This document shows, piece after piece, positions 8,631-16,899 of a stretch of DNA of 64,000 nucleotides. Source of the DNA: a virus; the IMG/VR virus record IMGVR_UViG_3300046559_000436, positions 33,261-97,260 of that record. The stretch is one strand, 5' to 3'. The notes under the pieces are model-generated. The model made no database searches. It saw nothing but the letters and a program-made list of their open reading frames with translations, and was not told the origin of the DNA. How positions within the stretch are numbered: the stretch's first letter is position 1; each line of letters begins with the position of its first letter. Both the position numbers and the translations under genes were made by a program.

Positions 8631-9151
8631 CAAAGCCTCTCCTACTGCTTGATGTGGACGGGCCGCTGAACCCGTACGCGGCCAAGCCGTCCCGCCGACC
8701 CGAGGGTTACGAGACACACCGGCTGGTGCCGACCGGCCACAACCCTCGAAAGCCGTTCCGGGTCTGGCTCAATCCGAGCCATGGCCCGTCTCTGCTGGCA
8801 CTGCCTTTTGACCTGGTCTGGTGCACCACCTGGGAACACGACGCCAACCGACTGATCGGACCCAACATCGGGCTACCTGAACTGCCGGTGCTGGAGTTTC
8901 CTCCAGCTCTCAAGTTCCGGAACTTCGAGCGGGACGAGGATGGCACCTACTGGAAGACGCACACTGTCGTCGAATGGGCGGCCGGGCGACCATTCGCCTG
9001 GGTGGACGACGAGATCCGGGCAGCTGATCACGAGTACATCGCCAACCACCACCGGGGGGCGGCCATGGCGCACCAGATCAACCCAGCCAAGGGGCTTCTG
9101 CCCGAAAACTTCGATATCCTGAAAGTGTGGGCCAAGCGCAATGGCAATTAA
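8627..9151 (+). CDS. HAD-superfamily hydrolase-like protein
   Basis: 174 residues. LLLLDVDGPLNP at the N-terminus is HAD motif I (DxDG), FDLVWCTTWEHDAN resembles motif II (T/S after a hydrophobic strand) and FAWVDDEIRAAD motif IV (DD). ATG 8627 overlaps the preceding stop (ATGA); another ATG two codons upstream is possible. Small HAD proteins of this type in actinophages are probably nucleotide or polynucleotide 3'-phosphatases, but the substrate is unknown. Confidence 0.7.
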   Translation: MTKPLLLLDVDGPLNPYAAKPSRRPEGYETHRLVPTGHNPRKPFRVWLNPSHGPSLLALPFDLVWCTTWEHDANRLIGPNIGLPELPVLEFPPALKFRNFERDEDGTYWKTHTVVEWAAGRPFAWVDDEIRAADHEYIANHHRGAAMAHQINPAKGLLPENFDILKVWAKRNGN

Positions 9152-9605
9152 CATCGACAGATACACGTACACCCCGACCAGGGAACACGGGATCGTCGGA
9201 ATTAGCCCAACTCTTGGTGCTCAGTTCGAGGCCGAATGTAGGTGCGGCAGCAAGATCAAGCCGGGCCCCAATCCCTCAGCTGCCTTCGCCAACGGACGGG
9301 TGCACGTGCTGAAGGCCACGGAGGCCCCTCCCGCCGATTCCGAGGAGCCTTCCGGTACCGAGCGGCCCGCCCCTGCCCCCAGGCCGCAGAGAACCCCGCC
9401 CCAGGCCGGGACGAAGCCTCCATGCGCCTGCCTGTGCGGCGGTACCACCGGCGGGGGCCGCTATCTGCCCGGCCATGACTCCCGCCACCTCAAGAACCTC
9501 ACGGAGCGCATCAACAAGGGAGAGATGACCTTGTCAGACGCCATGCTCGTGCTGGAAGCGTCACCCAAGCTGGCCGCCAAGCTGGCCAAGAGGCTGTCTC
9601 ACTAG
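9141..9605 (+). CDS. PGHD-family zinc-binding protein, copy 1
   Basis: 154 residues. A Pro-rich linker joins an N-terminal CRCGSK region to a C-terminal module with CACLCGG, YLPGHDSRHLKNL and a helical tail. The CxC...PGHDxKxxxL pattern recurs in proteins at 39272, 41004 and 50777, so this is one member of a four-copy family. The Cys and His residues suggest zinc binding. It overlaps the preceding gene by 11 bases. Confidence 0.55.
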   Translation: MAINIDRYTYTPTREHGIVGISPTLGAQFEAECRCGSKIKPGPNPSAAFANGRVHVLKATEAPPADSEEPSGTERPAPAPRPQRTPPQAGTKPPCACLCGGTTGGGRYLPGHDSRHLKNLTERINKGEMTLSDAMLVLEASPKLAAKLAKRLSH

Positions 9606-9699
9606 CAAGCTGTCATAGGGCGCTGGTATACTGCTCGTAGAAATAGCGGGCTGGCCAGCGCCCTAGCTGTGTTCGTGCCCAACGGAGAATTGAGGGAAC

Positions 9700-10671
9700 G
9701 TGGCTGCACCGATTACTGTCTCGTGGTCCGAAATCAACAACTACCGATCGTGCCCTCACAAGCACGAGCTGGAGTACACCCAGCGCTGGCAGCGGCCCAA
9801 CAACCCCCACTCGGCCCTCGGTCGGGGAACCTTCGTCCACAAGGTGCTTGAGGTCTACTACACCTCGCTCCTGACCGGCAAGGACATCGAGACCGCCTAC
9901 CGGGACGCCCGTCGCGAGATCGGCGACTACCGTGGGCTGGGCTTCGACCGTGAGACCTGCGACCTGGTCGAGTGGATTCTTGAGGGGTACCACGAGAAGT
10001 GGTCGACCGAGGACTCCCTGAAGTGGAAGGTCGTCGCGGTCGAACACCGGTTCCAGGTTCCGCTACTGACTGCGGGCGGACGTAAGTCTCGGTTCATCCT
10101 CAAGGGCGGCATCGACCTGATCGTCCGGGACCAGCGCGGCCGATTGATCATCATCGACCACAAGACCTGTGCCGTCCTGCCGGACGATCAGAGCTACGAG
10201 ATGTCCGACCAGTTCGGCCTGTATCTGTGGGCCATGCGGCAGCTCGGTCACAAGATCTTCGCGGGCATCCACAACGCGCTCAAGACCAAGCGCAACAAGG
10301 GTGACTTCCCTGAGAACGTCGAGATGTGGGAAACTGTGAAGGCCGAGGGCGGCAAGCCCGGCGCCAGGCCGGTTCCCCAAGAGCTGGATGCACGGTTCGC
10401 CCGGACCTGGCTGGCCCGGACCGACCGTGAGCTGACCACCATCGCCCTCGAAGCGATGCAGACCGCGCAGAAGATGCACAACGCCAGCCTCCCCAAGGAG
10501 CGCAACCCCGACGACATGAAGTGCAAGCGGATGTGCTCCTTCCGCGACGCGTGTATCATCGGTCGTCGACAGGGGCCGGAGAAGGAACTTCACTTCCTAA
10601 AGGAGGTCGGGTTCGTTCAGAACTTCGCTCGCCACCTCGGAGAGCCCAGCAACCCGAACAGCCTCCTCTAG
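9700..10671 (+). CDS. RecB/Cas4-like PD-(D/E)XK nuclease
   Basis: 323 residues, GTG start. SWSEINNYRSCPHKHELEY is the N-terminal Cys-containing helix of Cas4/RecB-family exonucleases. ALGRGTFVHKVLE gives the motif with catalytic His, GGIDLIV the Asp, IIDHKT the D-x-K strand, and DQFGLYLWAM the Q helix. The C-terminal CKRMCSFRDAC supplies three further cysteines for a 4Fe-4S cluster. It likely acts as a 5'-3' or end-processing exonuclease in phage recombination. A 55-residue gene follows. Confidence 0.85.
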   Translation: MAAPITVSWSEINNYRSCPHKHELEYTQRWQRPNNPHSALGRGTFVHKVLEVYYTSLLTGKDIETAYRDARREIGDYRGLGFDRETCDLVEWILEGYHEKWSTEDSLKWKVVAVEHRFQVPLLTAGGRKSRFILKGGIDLIVRDQRGRLIIIDHKTCAVLPDDQSYEMSDQFGLYLWAMRQLGHKIFAGIHNALKTKRNKGDFPENVEMWETVKAEGGKPGARPVPQELDARFARTWLARTDRELTTIALEAMQTAQKMHNASLPKERNPDDMKCKRMCSFRDACIIGRRQGPEKELHFLKEVGFVQNFARHLGEPSNPNSLL

Positions 10672-10680
10672 GAGTTCAAT

Positions 10681-10848
10681 ATGGACGACCAGAACCTGAA
10701 CGCCGACTTCGACAAGCTCTCCGAGAGAGTCAGTCTCAAGCAGCTGGCCGATCAGGGGGTCGAGGCTCTACTGGCCGGACTCGGCAATCGGGTTCTTCCC
10801 GACGCCGTCGGCCAGGTCGGAGTGGCGGCCTTCAACTCCTCGATCTAG
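10681..10848 (+). CDS. Small acidic protein
   Basis: 55 residues with AGGAG upstream of ATG 10681. Starts MDDQNLNADFDKLSERV, followed by a helical LKQLADQGVEALLAGL. Acidic and helical throughout, no known family. It shares a transcription unit with the nuclease gene and ends just before the tRNA-region promoter. Confidence 0.5.
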   Translation: MDDQNLNADFDKLSERVSLKQLADQGVEALLAGLGNRVLPDAVGQVGVAAFNSSI

Positions 10849-10853
10849 GGGAC

Positions 10854-10883
10854 TTGACTCTAGCACAAGACATGTGCTAGAAT
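10854..10883 (+). promoter_or_regulatory. Promoter of the RNA region
   Basis: TTGACT and TAGAAT are separated by 18 bases. No coding start follows for more than 1.3 kb, so this promoter should drive the structured RNA/tRNA block. Confidence 0.75.
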
Positions 10884-11054
10884 GGGATTACTCCGGAGAC
10901 GGGGCGGGTTCCTTCCCCCCGACTCGTCCCGTCTCACGGACAAAAGCTTCCACCTGCACTAAGTACCCAGCTCTTGCGGACGACCTTTCACGGGGAAGGT
11001 CGGGGCTACCTGGGAGACGTGGTCAGCGGAAGGGCGGCGGCCGTAAAACGTGGT

Positions 11055-11126
11055 GTGCTGGAAGTCGTCGGCGGGACGACGCCCCCTAAACCGGGGAGAC
11101 GGTGGGTTCGAGCCCCACTCAGCATA
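11055..11126 (+). tRNA. tRNA-like fold, odd anticodon loop
   Basis: Acceptor GTGCTGG/TCAGCAT (two G-T pairs), D arm GTCG/CGAC, T arm GTGGG TTCGAGC CCCAC. The anticodon position reads CTAAACC between CCCC and GGGG, which would give anticodon AAA with a pyrimidine at 37, and position 26 is missing. A degenerate tRNA or tRNA mimic is more likely than a working tRNA. Confidence 0.4.
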
Positions 11127-11389
11127 CGAATGGTCACACCAAGTGCACTTGGCGCATTCGAACACCCCGACATACAGTGACCTCTGGTCGGATCGCGTAC
11201 TAAACCCGTCCATGCTTACCCTTACGGGTCGGCGGCGTTCAGGGAGACGGGGTACCGGGATAGAGTGAACGTACTCCCGGGAAGGTGGGCCGGACGTCTG
11301 TATGCCGCAGTTTACGGGCACACGGGTAACAGTCAGAATTGCGAGACTAGAATCCGGGAGCGGGAGGGGTACCCCGCACAACTTAACAA

Positions 11390-11498
11390 GGGCCTGTAGT
11401 TTACTTGTCCGAACGAGGGGCGCCCCTCAAGTAGGTCGCACTACCGGAAGAACGGCGGCAGAAATCCGCTGGTGCGGGTTCGAATCCCGTCAGGTCCA
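11390..11498 (+). tRNA. tRNA-like RNA with extra arms
   Basis: GGGCCTG (11390) pairs with CAGGTCC (11491) as an acceptor stem, and GCGGG TTCGAAT CCCGT is a canonical T arm. Between them lie TACTTG/CAAGTA enclosing GAGGGGCGCCCCTC, a small hairpin GTAG/CTAC, and GGCGG/CCGCT with loop CAGAAAT (GAA at the anticodon place but A at 33). At 109 nt it is too long and irregular for a tRNA; a tRNA mimic within the larger RNA is likely. Confidence 0.4.
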
Positions 11499-11683
11499 CG
11501 TTGTCCAGGTCACCACGGTCGAGGAAACAACCCCTCGGACGGATCGAGACGGACAAGCACAGACGATCGTGACCGAGTCTGTGCTCAGCAGAGAAGCGGC
11601 GCAGACAAGGGCAGGGCCGCCACGCGGGGAGCGCCTCCGGAAACGGAGGACACGAGGGATGAGACCCGCATCCAACTTAATAA

Positions 11684-11764
11684 GCCCCTTTGGCGGAATG
11701 GCAGACGCGCTGGTCTTAGGAACCAGTGTCTTCGGACGTGAGAGTTCAAATCTCTCAGGGGGCA
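11684..11764 (+). tRNA. tRNA-Leu(TAG)
   Basis: Acceptor GCCCCTT/AGGGGGC, anticodon arm CTGGT CTTAGGA ACCAG with anticodon TAG, long class II variable arm, T loop TTCAAAT. Reads CTA codons, which are scarce in Streptomyces. CCA is not encoded. Confidence 0.92.
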
Positions 11765-11899
11765 CGGGACGTACAGAATGTCGGAAGTAACCGGAGTGGA
11801 ACACGTCGGAGTGCGCACGATGACGTGGAAAGCAAAGGCGAGGTAAGACAATAGCGCAGAACGCCGGACGGTGTTTGTCTGCCACGTCCACCGATCACT
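11765..11899 (+). other. tRNA spacer without gene
   Basis: 135 bases between tRNA-Leu and tRNA-Thr. No gene or clear promoter is seen; it probably is transcribed and processed away. Confidence 0.5.
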
Positions 11900-11973
11900 G
11901 CCCCTTTAGCTCAGTTGGCCAGAGCGGCTGCCTTGTAAGCAGCGGGTCGCCGGTTCGAATCCGGCAGGGGGCT
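11900..11973 (+). tRNA. tRNA-Thr(TGT)
   Basis: Acceptor GCCCCTT/AGGGGGC, D arm with AGTTGGCCAGAGC, anticodon arm GCTGC CTTGTAA GCAGC, T arm GCCGG TTCGAAT CCGGC. Anticodon TGT reads ACA. CCA not encoded. Confidence 0.93.
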
Positions 11974-12140
11974 CTAGCCTGGGACCGACGGGTTCCGGGT
12001 GAGGTCGCGGGAAGGCCACCCGACGACCATCGGCTGTGCGTAGGCGCTACTGGGATGCTGCAGACCCAGGGTCGGTCCGAGTCCGGCGGTCGAGCTGAGC
12101 TAGGTGAAAGTGACCCCACCCACTTCCTCCGGTGCTCCGA

Positions 12141-12180
12141 GAAAACCCCTCTGTTGCCTGGAAAGCAGAGGGGTTTTCTT
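12141..12180 (+). terminator. Strong rho-independent terminator
   Basis: GAAAACCCCTCTG (12141-12153) pairs perfectly with CAGAGGGGTTTTC (12165-12177), followed by TT. It ends the tRNA/RNA transcript; the A/T tracts make it bidirectional. Confidence 0.9.
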
Positions 12181-12193
12181 GTGCTTACGTGTA

Positions 12194-12223
12194 TTCCGCC
12201 AGAGAAATAGAGCATGGTACAAT
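12194..12223 (+). promoter_or_regulatory. Promoter of 12247 regulator
   Basis: TACAAT at 12218 with TTCCGC 18 bases upstream; the -35 is weak. The leader continues through an A/T-rich stretch to GAGGAGG and ATG 12247. Confidence 0.5.
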
Positions 12224-12246
12224 TATATATAGAGAGGAGGACGCGT

Positions 12247-12456
12247 ATGCTGAACAGACCGGCAATTCGACAGCGCATGTCAGAAATGGGCATCAACCAG
12301 GCCACTCTGGCTAAGAAGATGCACGTCAAGGACATGCACGTGTCACTGTGGCTAAACAACCACAGAGCCCCAGACTTGCCCAACGTCATCAAGATCGCGG
12401 ATGCGCTTAACTGTAGTCTTGATGACATCGTGATCAGAGTCAGGAGCGCGGCGTGA
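12247..12456 (+). CDS. XRE-like helix-turn-helix regulator
   Basis: 69 residues. RMSEMGINQATLAKKMHVK followed by HVSLWLNNHRAPDLPNVIKI is a full Cro/XRE helix-turn-helix with the typical downstream leucine-rich helix (DALNCSLDDIV). ATG 12247 has GAGGAGG at the right distance; an upstream ATG at 12214 lies within the promoter. It precedes the primase-helicase gene across a 12-bp hairpin and may control replication genes. Confidence 0.8.
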   Translation: MLNRPAIRQRMSEMGINQATLAKKMHVKDMHVSLWLNNHRAPDLPNVIKIADALNCSLDDIVIRVRSAA

Positions 12457-12476
12457 CCAACACCCCCGACATGGAT

Positions 12477-12507
12477 GAGGGCTCTGACCGCCCAAGTCAG
12501 AGCCCTC
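12477..12507 (+). terminator. 12-bp hairpin before primase gene
   Basis: GAGGGCTCTGAC and GTCAGAGCCCTC are exact inverse copies around a 7-base loop. No T-run follows, so it may act as a partial terminator or RNA processing site between regulator and primase. Confidence 0.6.
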
Positions 12508-12529
12508 GGATGATCACCCAGGAGATGAG

Positions 12530-15445
12530 ATGACCACTACCCCCTCAATTACACCACAGACAATGTCGAGCACGCAATGCGAGCTGCGACAGGGTTGCCC
12601 CATGGCCCGCGTCCACGGCCCGTTCGCTGACGGTTACCTGGAGTACCAGCGGTCCGGTTGGCAGGGAACTCTGCCGCTGCCGAAGCTGGAGAAGAACGAC
12701 CCTCCGCGCGGGTTCACCGGTCAGAAGTTTATCGAGGTCTGGCCGACCGAGTCCGACCTGCACATGTGGTCCCACGAGTCCAGCTCCAACCTGGGTCTCA
12801 GGCTGCCGAACGACATCATCGGCATCGACGTGGACCAGTACATCAAGAAGGGCCGCCCGAAGACCGGCCACGACCGATTGGTCGTGCTTGAGAAGACGCT
12901 AGGGGAGCTTCCGCCCACCTGGCGTTCGACTCGACGCGGCTACAGCAACCCTTCGGGTATCCGGTTCTTCCGGGTTCCGGCCGACAAGATGTGGCCGGGC
13001 GTGGTGGATATCGACGTCGAGGTCATCCAGCATCGTCACCGGTACGCCGTGGTCTGGCCGTCGGTGGTGCCGGACACCGAGACCGGCGAGGTCATGCAGT
13101 ACCAGTGGTTCACCCCCGAGGGCGAGGTGGCGATCCGTCCGCCGTCCCCGAGCGAACTGCCGGAACTGCCGGAGGCGTGGGTGCGCCACCTGTGGCAGCA
13201 GGCCAGGGTGTCGGGGTCGGTAACGGTTCGGTCGGGTGACTATCCGATCATGCCGGACATCCCGGACGAGGTGGACACATCGGCCCCGTGGTATCTGAAG
13301 GCACTGGCCAGGCCGGACGCCAGCGGTCGGGGCAACCAGACCATGGTGTCGGTAGTCGGCGGCATCGCCAAGATGTTCGTCGAGAGTGGCCTGCCGTACG
13401 AGGCCGCCGTTGCCACCGCGTTGGGTTACGAGCGCAGCTCGATCGACCCGCAGCCGGACGAGACCGTGCTGGATCGCCTGCAGTATTTCTGGGCCGTGGA
13501 GATGGCCAAGAAGCGCGAGCGGGACGAGGCTACGCCCTTCAGCACCCTACGGCCCCAGAAGATCGCGGGAGACCCCACCGGAGCCCCCGGAGACGTCACG
13601 ACGGGCGTAGTCTCGGAGGCCATGTACGACGACGAGGACAGGGGGTACCTGGCGGAACGGATCGACGGCAAGGTCGGATACTCGACCATCACCATCGAGA
13701 TGTCCAAGAACGGACCGAAGCCTGTCGAGGTGATCTACTCCGATTTCGAGATCGAGGCGGTCGGAGTGAGCGCCAACCAGGCCGGTGACGGGACCACCTG
13801 GGTGGTCAACATCACCAAGCGGGACGGAACGGTGCTGGAGGACGTCGAGCTGCCCAGCAAGACTCTCAGCTCGACCAACACGGCCCGGGGGTGGTTCGCG
13901 GATCGTGGCTGCATTCTGTCGGCCAGCGACGACAAGAAGTACGGACCGATGGGCCTGCGGCTTCTCCGGAACCTGCAGTGGCAGAATCCGGCCAGCTTCC
14001 GGGTAACGGACCACCTCGGATGGGACGACCGCTCGGGAACCTTCGTCACGTATGAGGGGGCCATCACGGCGAACGGGATCAACCAGCGCGCCGAGGCCAG
14101 GCCGAGCCGTGGACTGAAGAGCCGCAAGCTCGTCAACCACCACTACGGCTTCGGAGACGAGGAGCGCACGAAGGAGCTGCTGCGGGAGATCCTGACCTTC
14201 CACGACAGCACTTTCACCTCGGTGCACGCGGCGTGGATGTGCGCGGCTGTACTGAAGGGTCACCTGATGCGCAAGTCGTCGCTGTTCCCGATCTTCCTGG
14301 TCGAGGCGGCGTCGGAGTCCGGCAAGACCACCGGCTACGCGCAGCTGATCCGTCAGTTGTTCGGGGATCTGTCCAAGGAGGAGGGCGTCGGCACCCGGGC
14401 CAGCATCCGTAACGCCTTGACGGCGCACCGAGGAGCACCGGTCCGGATCGACGACGCGGACGAGCTGGACTCCATCAAGGAGATCCTGCGCCAGGTTCCG
14501 AACGAAGGCGCGGTTGACAAGTCGGGTGAGGACAACCAGTCCACCGTCCGGGCCAAGCTGGTCGCACCGGTCTGGATCTCCTGTGAGGGGTCCGGAATCC
14601 GGGGTGAGAAGGCGATGATGGACCGCGTGGTGACCTGCGACCTGCCCAACCCGAAGGGTCGCATGTCGCTGAAGGACCCGAGTCGGACCCAGTGGGACGA
14701 CATCGTGGACTTCATGGGGGACCACTGCCAGAGCGAATTCGGTCTGACCGAGTACTCGGGCACGCTGGTGCAGATGATTCTCAGGGAGTCCCGGCTGATC
14801 GAGGAGTTCGGCCGCCTGAGGAAGGCCAGCGGACGGTACAACGACAAACTGGCGGTGCTGAAGGTGGGGGCCAGGGTGCTGGCGTCCGTCACGGGCGACG
14901 AGTCCCACATCGTTCGGGTCGACGAATGGTGCGATACCCAGATCGACACGGGCGATGAGAACGCGCTGACCATGACGGTGATTCCGGCGGCCATCACTGC
15001 GCTGGGCATTCACGAGACTCCGATGCGTGAAATGAAGCCCCCGTACTACAACATCCCGGCTCCGGTCGTGTTCCTGACGGAGAAGGACGGCAGCCAGTCC
15101 ATGTGGGTGCACATCAAAAATCTGGCCAGCTGGTGGGAGAAGCACCGGAACGGCCGGATCGAGGAGCGGACCGAAACGGCCACGGCTCTCCAGGAGCAGT
15201 CGGCCAGGATCGGAATGCGCGGTGGCAAGGCTGGCGTAAGAAACCGGGACTGGAAGCAGGTGTGCATCACTGACACGCTCGGCGGCAAATACCCTAATGA
15301 ACGCATCTACATCGTTCGGATCCCCGACAAGTACCGGGACGTCATTCTCGAACGACTCGGACTGGAGACCAGCGAGGAGCGCGTGCAGGGCACTTCGAAG
15401 CTCACGCCCGGCCAAGTGATCGCCATCGGGCGGTCCGCCCACTAA
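12530..15445 (+). CDS. Primase-polymerase fused to helicase
   Basis: 971 residues. Residues of about 60 to 230 resemble an archaeo-eukaryotic primase-polymerase domain: GIDVDQY (metal-binding Asp pair), STRRGYSNPSGIRFFR and VEVIQHRHRYAVVWPS with the His strand. Around residue 585 FLVEAASESGKTTGY is a Walker A, with VRIDDADELD as Walker B region, followed by helicase-like motifs (DRVVTCDLPNP). It should prime and unwind DNA at phage forks. A terminator and the AT-rich origin-like element follow immediately, consistent with a replication initiation role. Confidence 0.8.
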   Translation: MTTTPSITPQTMSSTQCELRQGCPMARVHGPFADGYLEYQRSGWQGTLPLPKLEKNDPPRGFTGQKFIEVWPTESDLHMWSHESSSNLGLRLPNDIIGIDVDQYIKKGRPKTGHDRLVVLEKTLGELPPTWRSTRRGYSNPSGIRFFRVPADKMWPGVVDIDVEVIQHRHRYAVVWPSVVPDTETGEVMQYQWFTPEGEVAIRPPSPSELPELPEAWVRHLWQQARVSGSVTVRSGDYPIMPDIPDEVDTSAPWYLKALARPDASGRGNQTMVSVVGGIAKMFVESGLPYEAAVATALGYERSSIDPQPDETVLDRLQYFWAVEMAKKRERDEATPFSTLRPQKIAGDPTGAPGDVTTGVVSEAMYDDEDRGYLAERIDGKVGYSTITIEMSKNGPKPVEVIYSDFEIEAVGVSANQAGDGTTWVVNITKRDGTVLEDVELPSKTLSSTNTARGWFADRGCILSASDDKKYGPMGLRLLRNLQWQNPASFRVTDHLGWDDRSGTFVTYEGAITANGINQRAEARPSRGLKSRKLVNHHYGFGDEERTKELLREILTFHDSTFTSVHAAWMCAAVLKGHLMRKSSLFPIFLVEAASESGKTTGYAQLIRQLFGDLSKEEGVGTRASIRNALTAHRGAPVRIDDADELDSIKEILRQVPNEGAVDKSGEDNQSTVRAKLVAPVWISCEGSGIRGEKAMMDRVVTCDLPNPKGRMSLKDPSRTQWDDIVDFMGDHCQSEFGLTEYSGTLVQMILRESRLIEEFGRLRKASGRYNDKLAVLKVGARVLASVTGDESHIVRVDEWCDTQIDTGDENALTMTVIPAAITALGIHETPMREMKPPYYNIPAPVVFLTEKDGSQSMWVHIKNLASWWEKHRNGRIEERTETATALQEQSARIGMRGGKAGVRNRDWKQVCITDTLGGKYPNERIYIVRIPDKYRDVILERLGLETSEERVQGTSKLTPGQVIAIGRSAH

Positions 15446-15458
15446 CTTAATACCGTCG

Positions 15459-15494
15459 CTGAGCCCCCCAGGAGGAAGACTCTGGGGGGCTCAG
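15459..15494 (+). terminator. Terminator after primase-helicase
   Basis: CTGAGCCCCCCAG pairs with CTGGGGGGCTCAG around a 10-base loop; followed by CTGTAT, a weak T-run. It insulates the origin-like region from upstream transcription. Confidence 0.75.
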
Positions 15495-15850
15495 CTGTAT
15501 CTCGGGCCTGCAGAAGACTAGGTCTTCCGGAGGACCCCCAGGGTCTTCCAACTACAAGGAGTCACGAGAAACAACGGGGAGTAGATGACGATTGCTCCCG
15601 GAAGAACCCAGGAAGACCCCTATATATATATAAGAAGACCTATAAGAAGACCTAATATCTTCCAAAAAAGTACGAAGTCAGAGGGGGTGGAAGACCTGAA
15701 GACCATAGAAGAAGTAGTTTCTTACGTACGCGCGCCTCTCACAGACGTGTGCGTGCAAGGACCCCCCGCTCTCCCCGGAGGGTCTTCCCGCCCCCTGGGG
15801 CTCTCCGGGGAGCTGCGGCTCTCTGTGGGGTCTCTGGCGGCCTAGGAGCC
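15495..15850. other. Origin-like element A
   Basis: No gene is credible here. GAAGACC and its complement GGTCTTC occur about ten times (for example 15512, 15521, 15542, 15612, 15634, 15646, 15689, 15697), around a TATATATATATAA tract at 15621-15632 that could melt easily. The core 15611-15662 closely matches 58550-58601. Iterons plus an AT tract beside the primase-helicase gene suggest a replication origin. Confidence 0.6.
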
Positions 15851-16029
15851 CCTAGCCGGTCCTCTAGGGCCATCCGCCCCCGTACTGTTGCGGGAGACCC
15901 CACAGAGAGCCGGGACGAGCCCAGCCAGCGGCCTGGGTAGCCTGCCCCTGTGGGCGCTGCGCGGCTCCGGCGCGGTGGCCCTAGTGCCAGGGCTTGCGTC
16001 TATGGAAAGGTAGGTAGTTAGATGGGGAT
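15851..16029. other. GC-rich spacer after origin A
   Basis: About 180 bases of GC-rich sequence with short inverted repeats and no convincing gene or promoter. It ends at the start of the small gene at 16030. Confidence 0.4.
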
Positions 16030-16263
16030 ATGACGATGAGCACTGACCGACTGAACGAGCTTCGCACCTTCGATGCCGACGCCTCGACCCCCCAGCAGCG
16101 ACAGGACGCCGTCCTGGAACTGACCGCCGAGGTCCAGCGCTGCTGGGCCCGCATTGCCGAACTTGAGAAGGACTCGGACTTCCTCAACCGCCTCCATGCG
16201 GCCGGGGTCGACAACTGGGACGGCTACCACTTCGGATTCGGCAACGAGGACGACGACGAGTAG
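16030..16263 (+). CDS. Small acidic helical protein
   Basis: 77 residues, with predicted coiled coil (LELTAEVQRCWARIAELEKD) and an acidic end (NEDDDE). Alternative start at 16036. No family recognised. It lies between origin A and a promoter-led gene. Confidence 0.5.
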   Translation: MTMSTDRLNELRTFDADASTPQQRQDAVLELTAEVQRCWARIAELEKDSDFLNRLHAAGVDNWDGYHFGFGNEDDDE

Positions 16264-16264
16264 C

Positions 16265-16294
16265 TTGCGCTTGTAGCAAGCACAGTGCTGTAAT
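16265..16294 (+). promoter_or_regulatory. Promoter of 16342
   Basis: TTGCGC, 18-base spacer with AGCAAG, then TGTAAT. A CCCCGGG/CCGGGG hairpin in the leader precedes AGGAGG. Confidence 0.75.
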
Positions 16295-16341
16295 AAGGAT
16301 ATTCCGCCCCGGGCTTCCGGGGCCCACCCCAGGAGGCACCG

Positions 16342-16563
16342 ATGGCGCTGAGTTACGAGGTACACGCTCGGAGCGAGTGGTTCCCGATCGACCTGTACGA
16401 CAACCCCGAGGGCAAGGACGCCGACGACAGCACCAAGGCGGTGATGGTGCAGATGGGCGTCCTCAAGTTCAAGACTCGTAAGATCTCCGAGGATGTCGCT
16501 CGGAAGCTCAACGAGGCTCTCATCAAGGGCCACGTCGAGGCCACCGAACGGCTCGGCCTGTGA
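16342..16563 (+). CDS. Small protein of unknown function
   Basis: 73 residues (MALSYEVHARSEWFPIDLYD...). AGGAGG lies 8 bases before ATG. The C-terminal half is helical and charged. Own promoter upstream. No family recognised. Confidence 0.55.
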   Translation: MALSYEVHARSEWFPIDLYDNPEGKDADDSTKAVMVQMGVLKFKTRKISEDVARKLNEALIKGHVEATERLGL

Positions 16564-16599
16564 ACGTCCCGCAGGATTCGGTCCCGGCGACTCCGTAAC

Positions 16600-16629
16600 T
16601 TGACACAACGGCAACTGCTGTGATAAGAT
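16600..16629 (+). promoter_or_regulatory. Promoter of 16659/tRNA-Arg/16900
   Basis: TTGACA, 18-base spacer with central GGCAAC and TGA at its end, then TAAGAT. A near-consensus member of the phage promoter family. Confidence 0.85.
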
Positions 16630-16658
16630 GGAGTCATCCAATCAGGAGGGAAAGCACC

Positions 16659-16748
16659 GTGATCGTTTACGGCGACAGCGACAACGGTGGACTGGGTGAC
16701 TCGGACGAGAACGGTCGTCCGCAGTCCCCTCGTCCACTCTGGTGGTAA
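16659..16748 (+). CDS. 29-residue small protein
   Basis: GTG start 8 bases after AGGAGGG gives MIVYGDSDNGGLGDSDENG and ends PRPLWW. The good ribosome site and position just after a promoter support it, but it is too short to judge from composition. Confidence 0.4.
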   Translation: MIVYGDSDNGGLGDSDENGRPQSPRPLWW

Positions 16749-16776
16749 CTGCTCAACCCGGGCGCAAGCCCGGCCA

Positions 16777-16849
16777 GCCTCTGTAGCTCAGCGGATAGAG
16801 CGAGACCCTTCTAAGGTCGAGGTCGCAGGTTCGAATCCTGCCAGAGGCG
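16777..16849 (+). tRNA. tRNA-Arg(TCT)
   Basis: Acceptor GCCTCTG/CAGAGGC, D arm GCTC/GAGC, anticodon loop CTTCTAA with anticodon TCT, T arm GCAGG TTCGAAT CCTGC. Reads AGA, a rare codon in Streptomyces. CCA not encoded. Confidence 0.92.
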
Positions 16850-16899
16850 CGCCATCGGACCCGCAAGGGGATCGAAGGGCAGACAGACAGGAGAATCAC

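Larger units (their letters stand above)
10884..11683 (+). ncRNA. Structured non-coding RNA region
   Basis: No convincing gene lies here although frames are open by chance. The stretch is dense in hairpins: AGCACAGAC/GTCTGTGCT (11558-11587), CCTCCG GAAA CGGAGG (11634-11649, GNRA loop), CGTTCA/TGAACG (11236-11269) and GGTCAC/GTGACC around 11130-11182. It starts at its own promoter and includes two tRNA-like folds. Large ornate RNAs (GOLLD, ROOL) also sit beside phage tRNA genes; membership cannot be tested here. Confidence 0.45.

Noticed and set aside
9627-9632. TATACT upstream of 9700 as a family promoter
   Set aside because: No acceptable -35 at 17 or 18 bases; left out of the promoter list.
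10959-11381. A 140-codon minus-strand frame through the RNA region
   Set aside because: No ribosome site, Pro/Arg-rich random composition, and it runs against the promoter and hairpins of the RNA block.
13547-15442. 631-codon minus-strand frame opposite the primase-helicase gene
   Set aside because: High-GC third-position shadow of the forward gene; no start signal and random composition. The same holds for long frames opposite 16900, 18970, 22219, 27952 and 36776.
15585-15845. Open frames at 15585 and 58524 sharing the peptide YIYIRRP
   Set aside because: The shared peptide comes from the shared DNA core TATATATATAAGAAGACC; both frames lack ribosome sites and coding bias.
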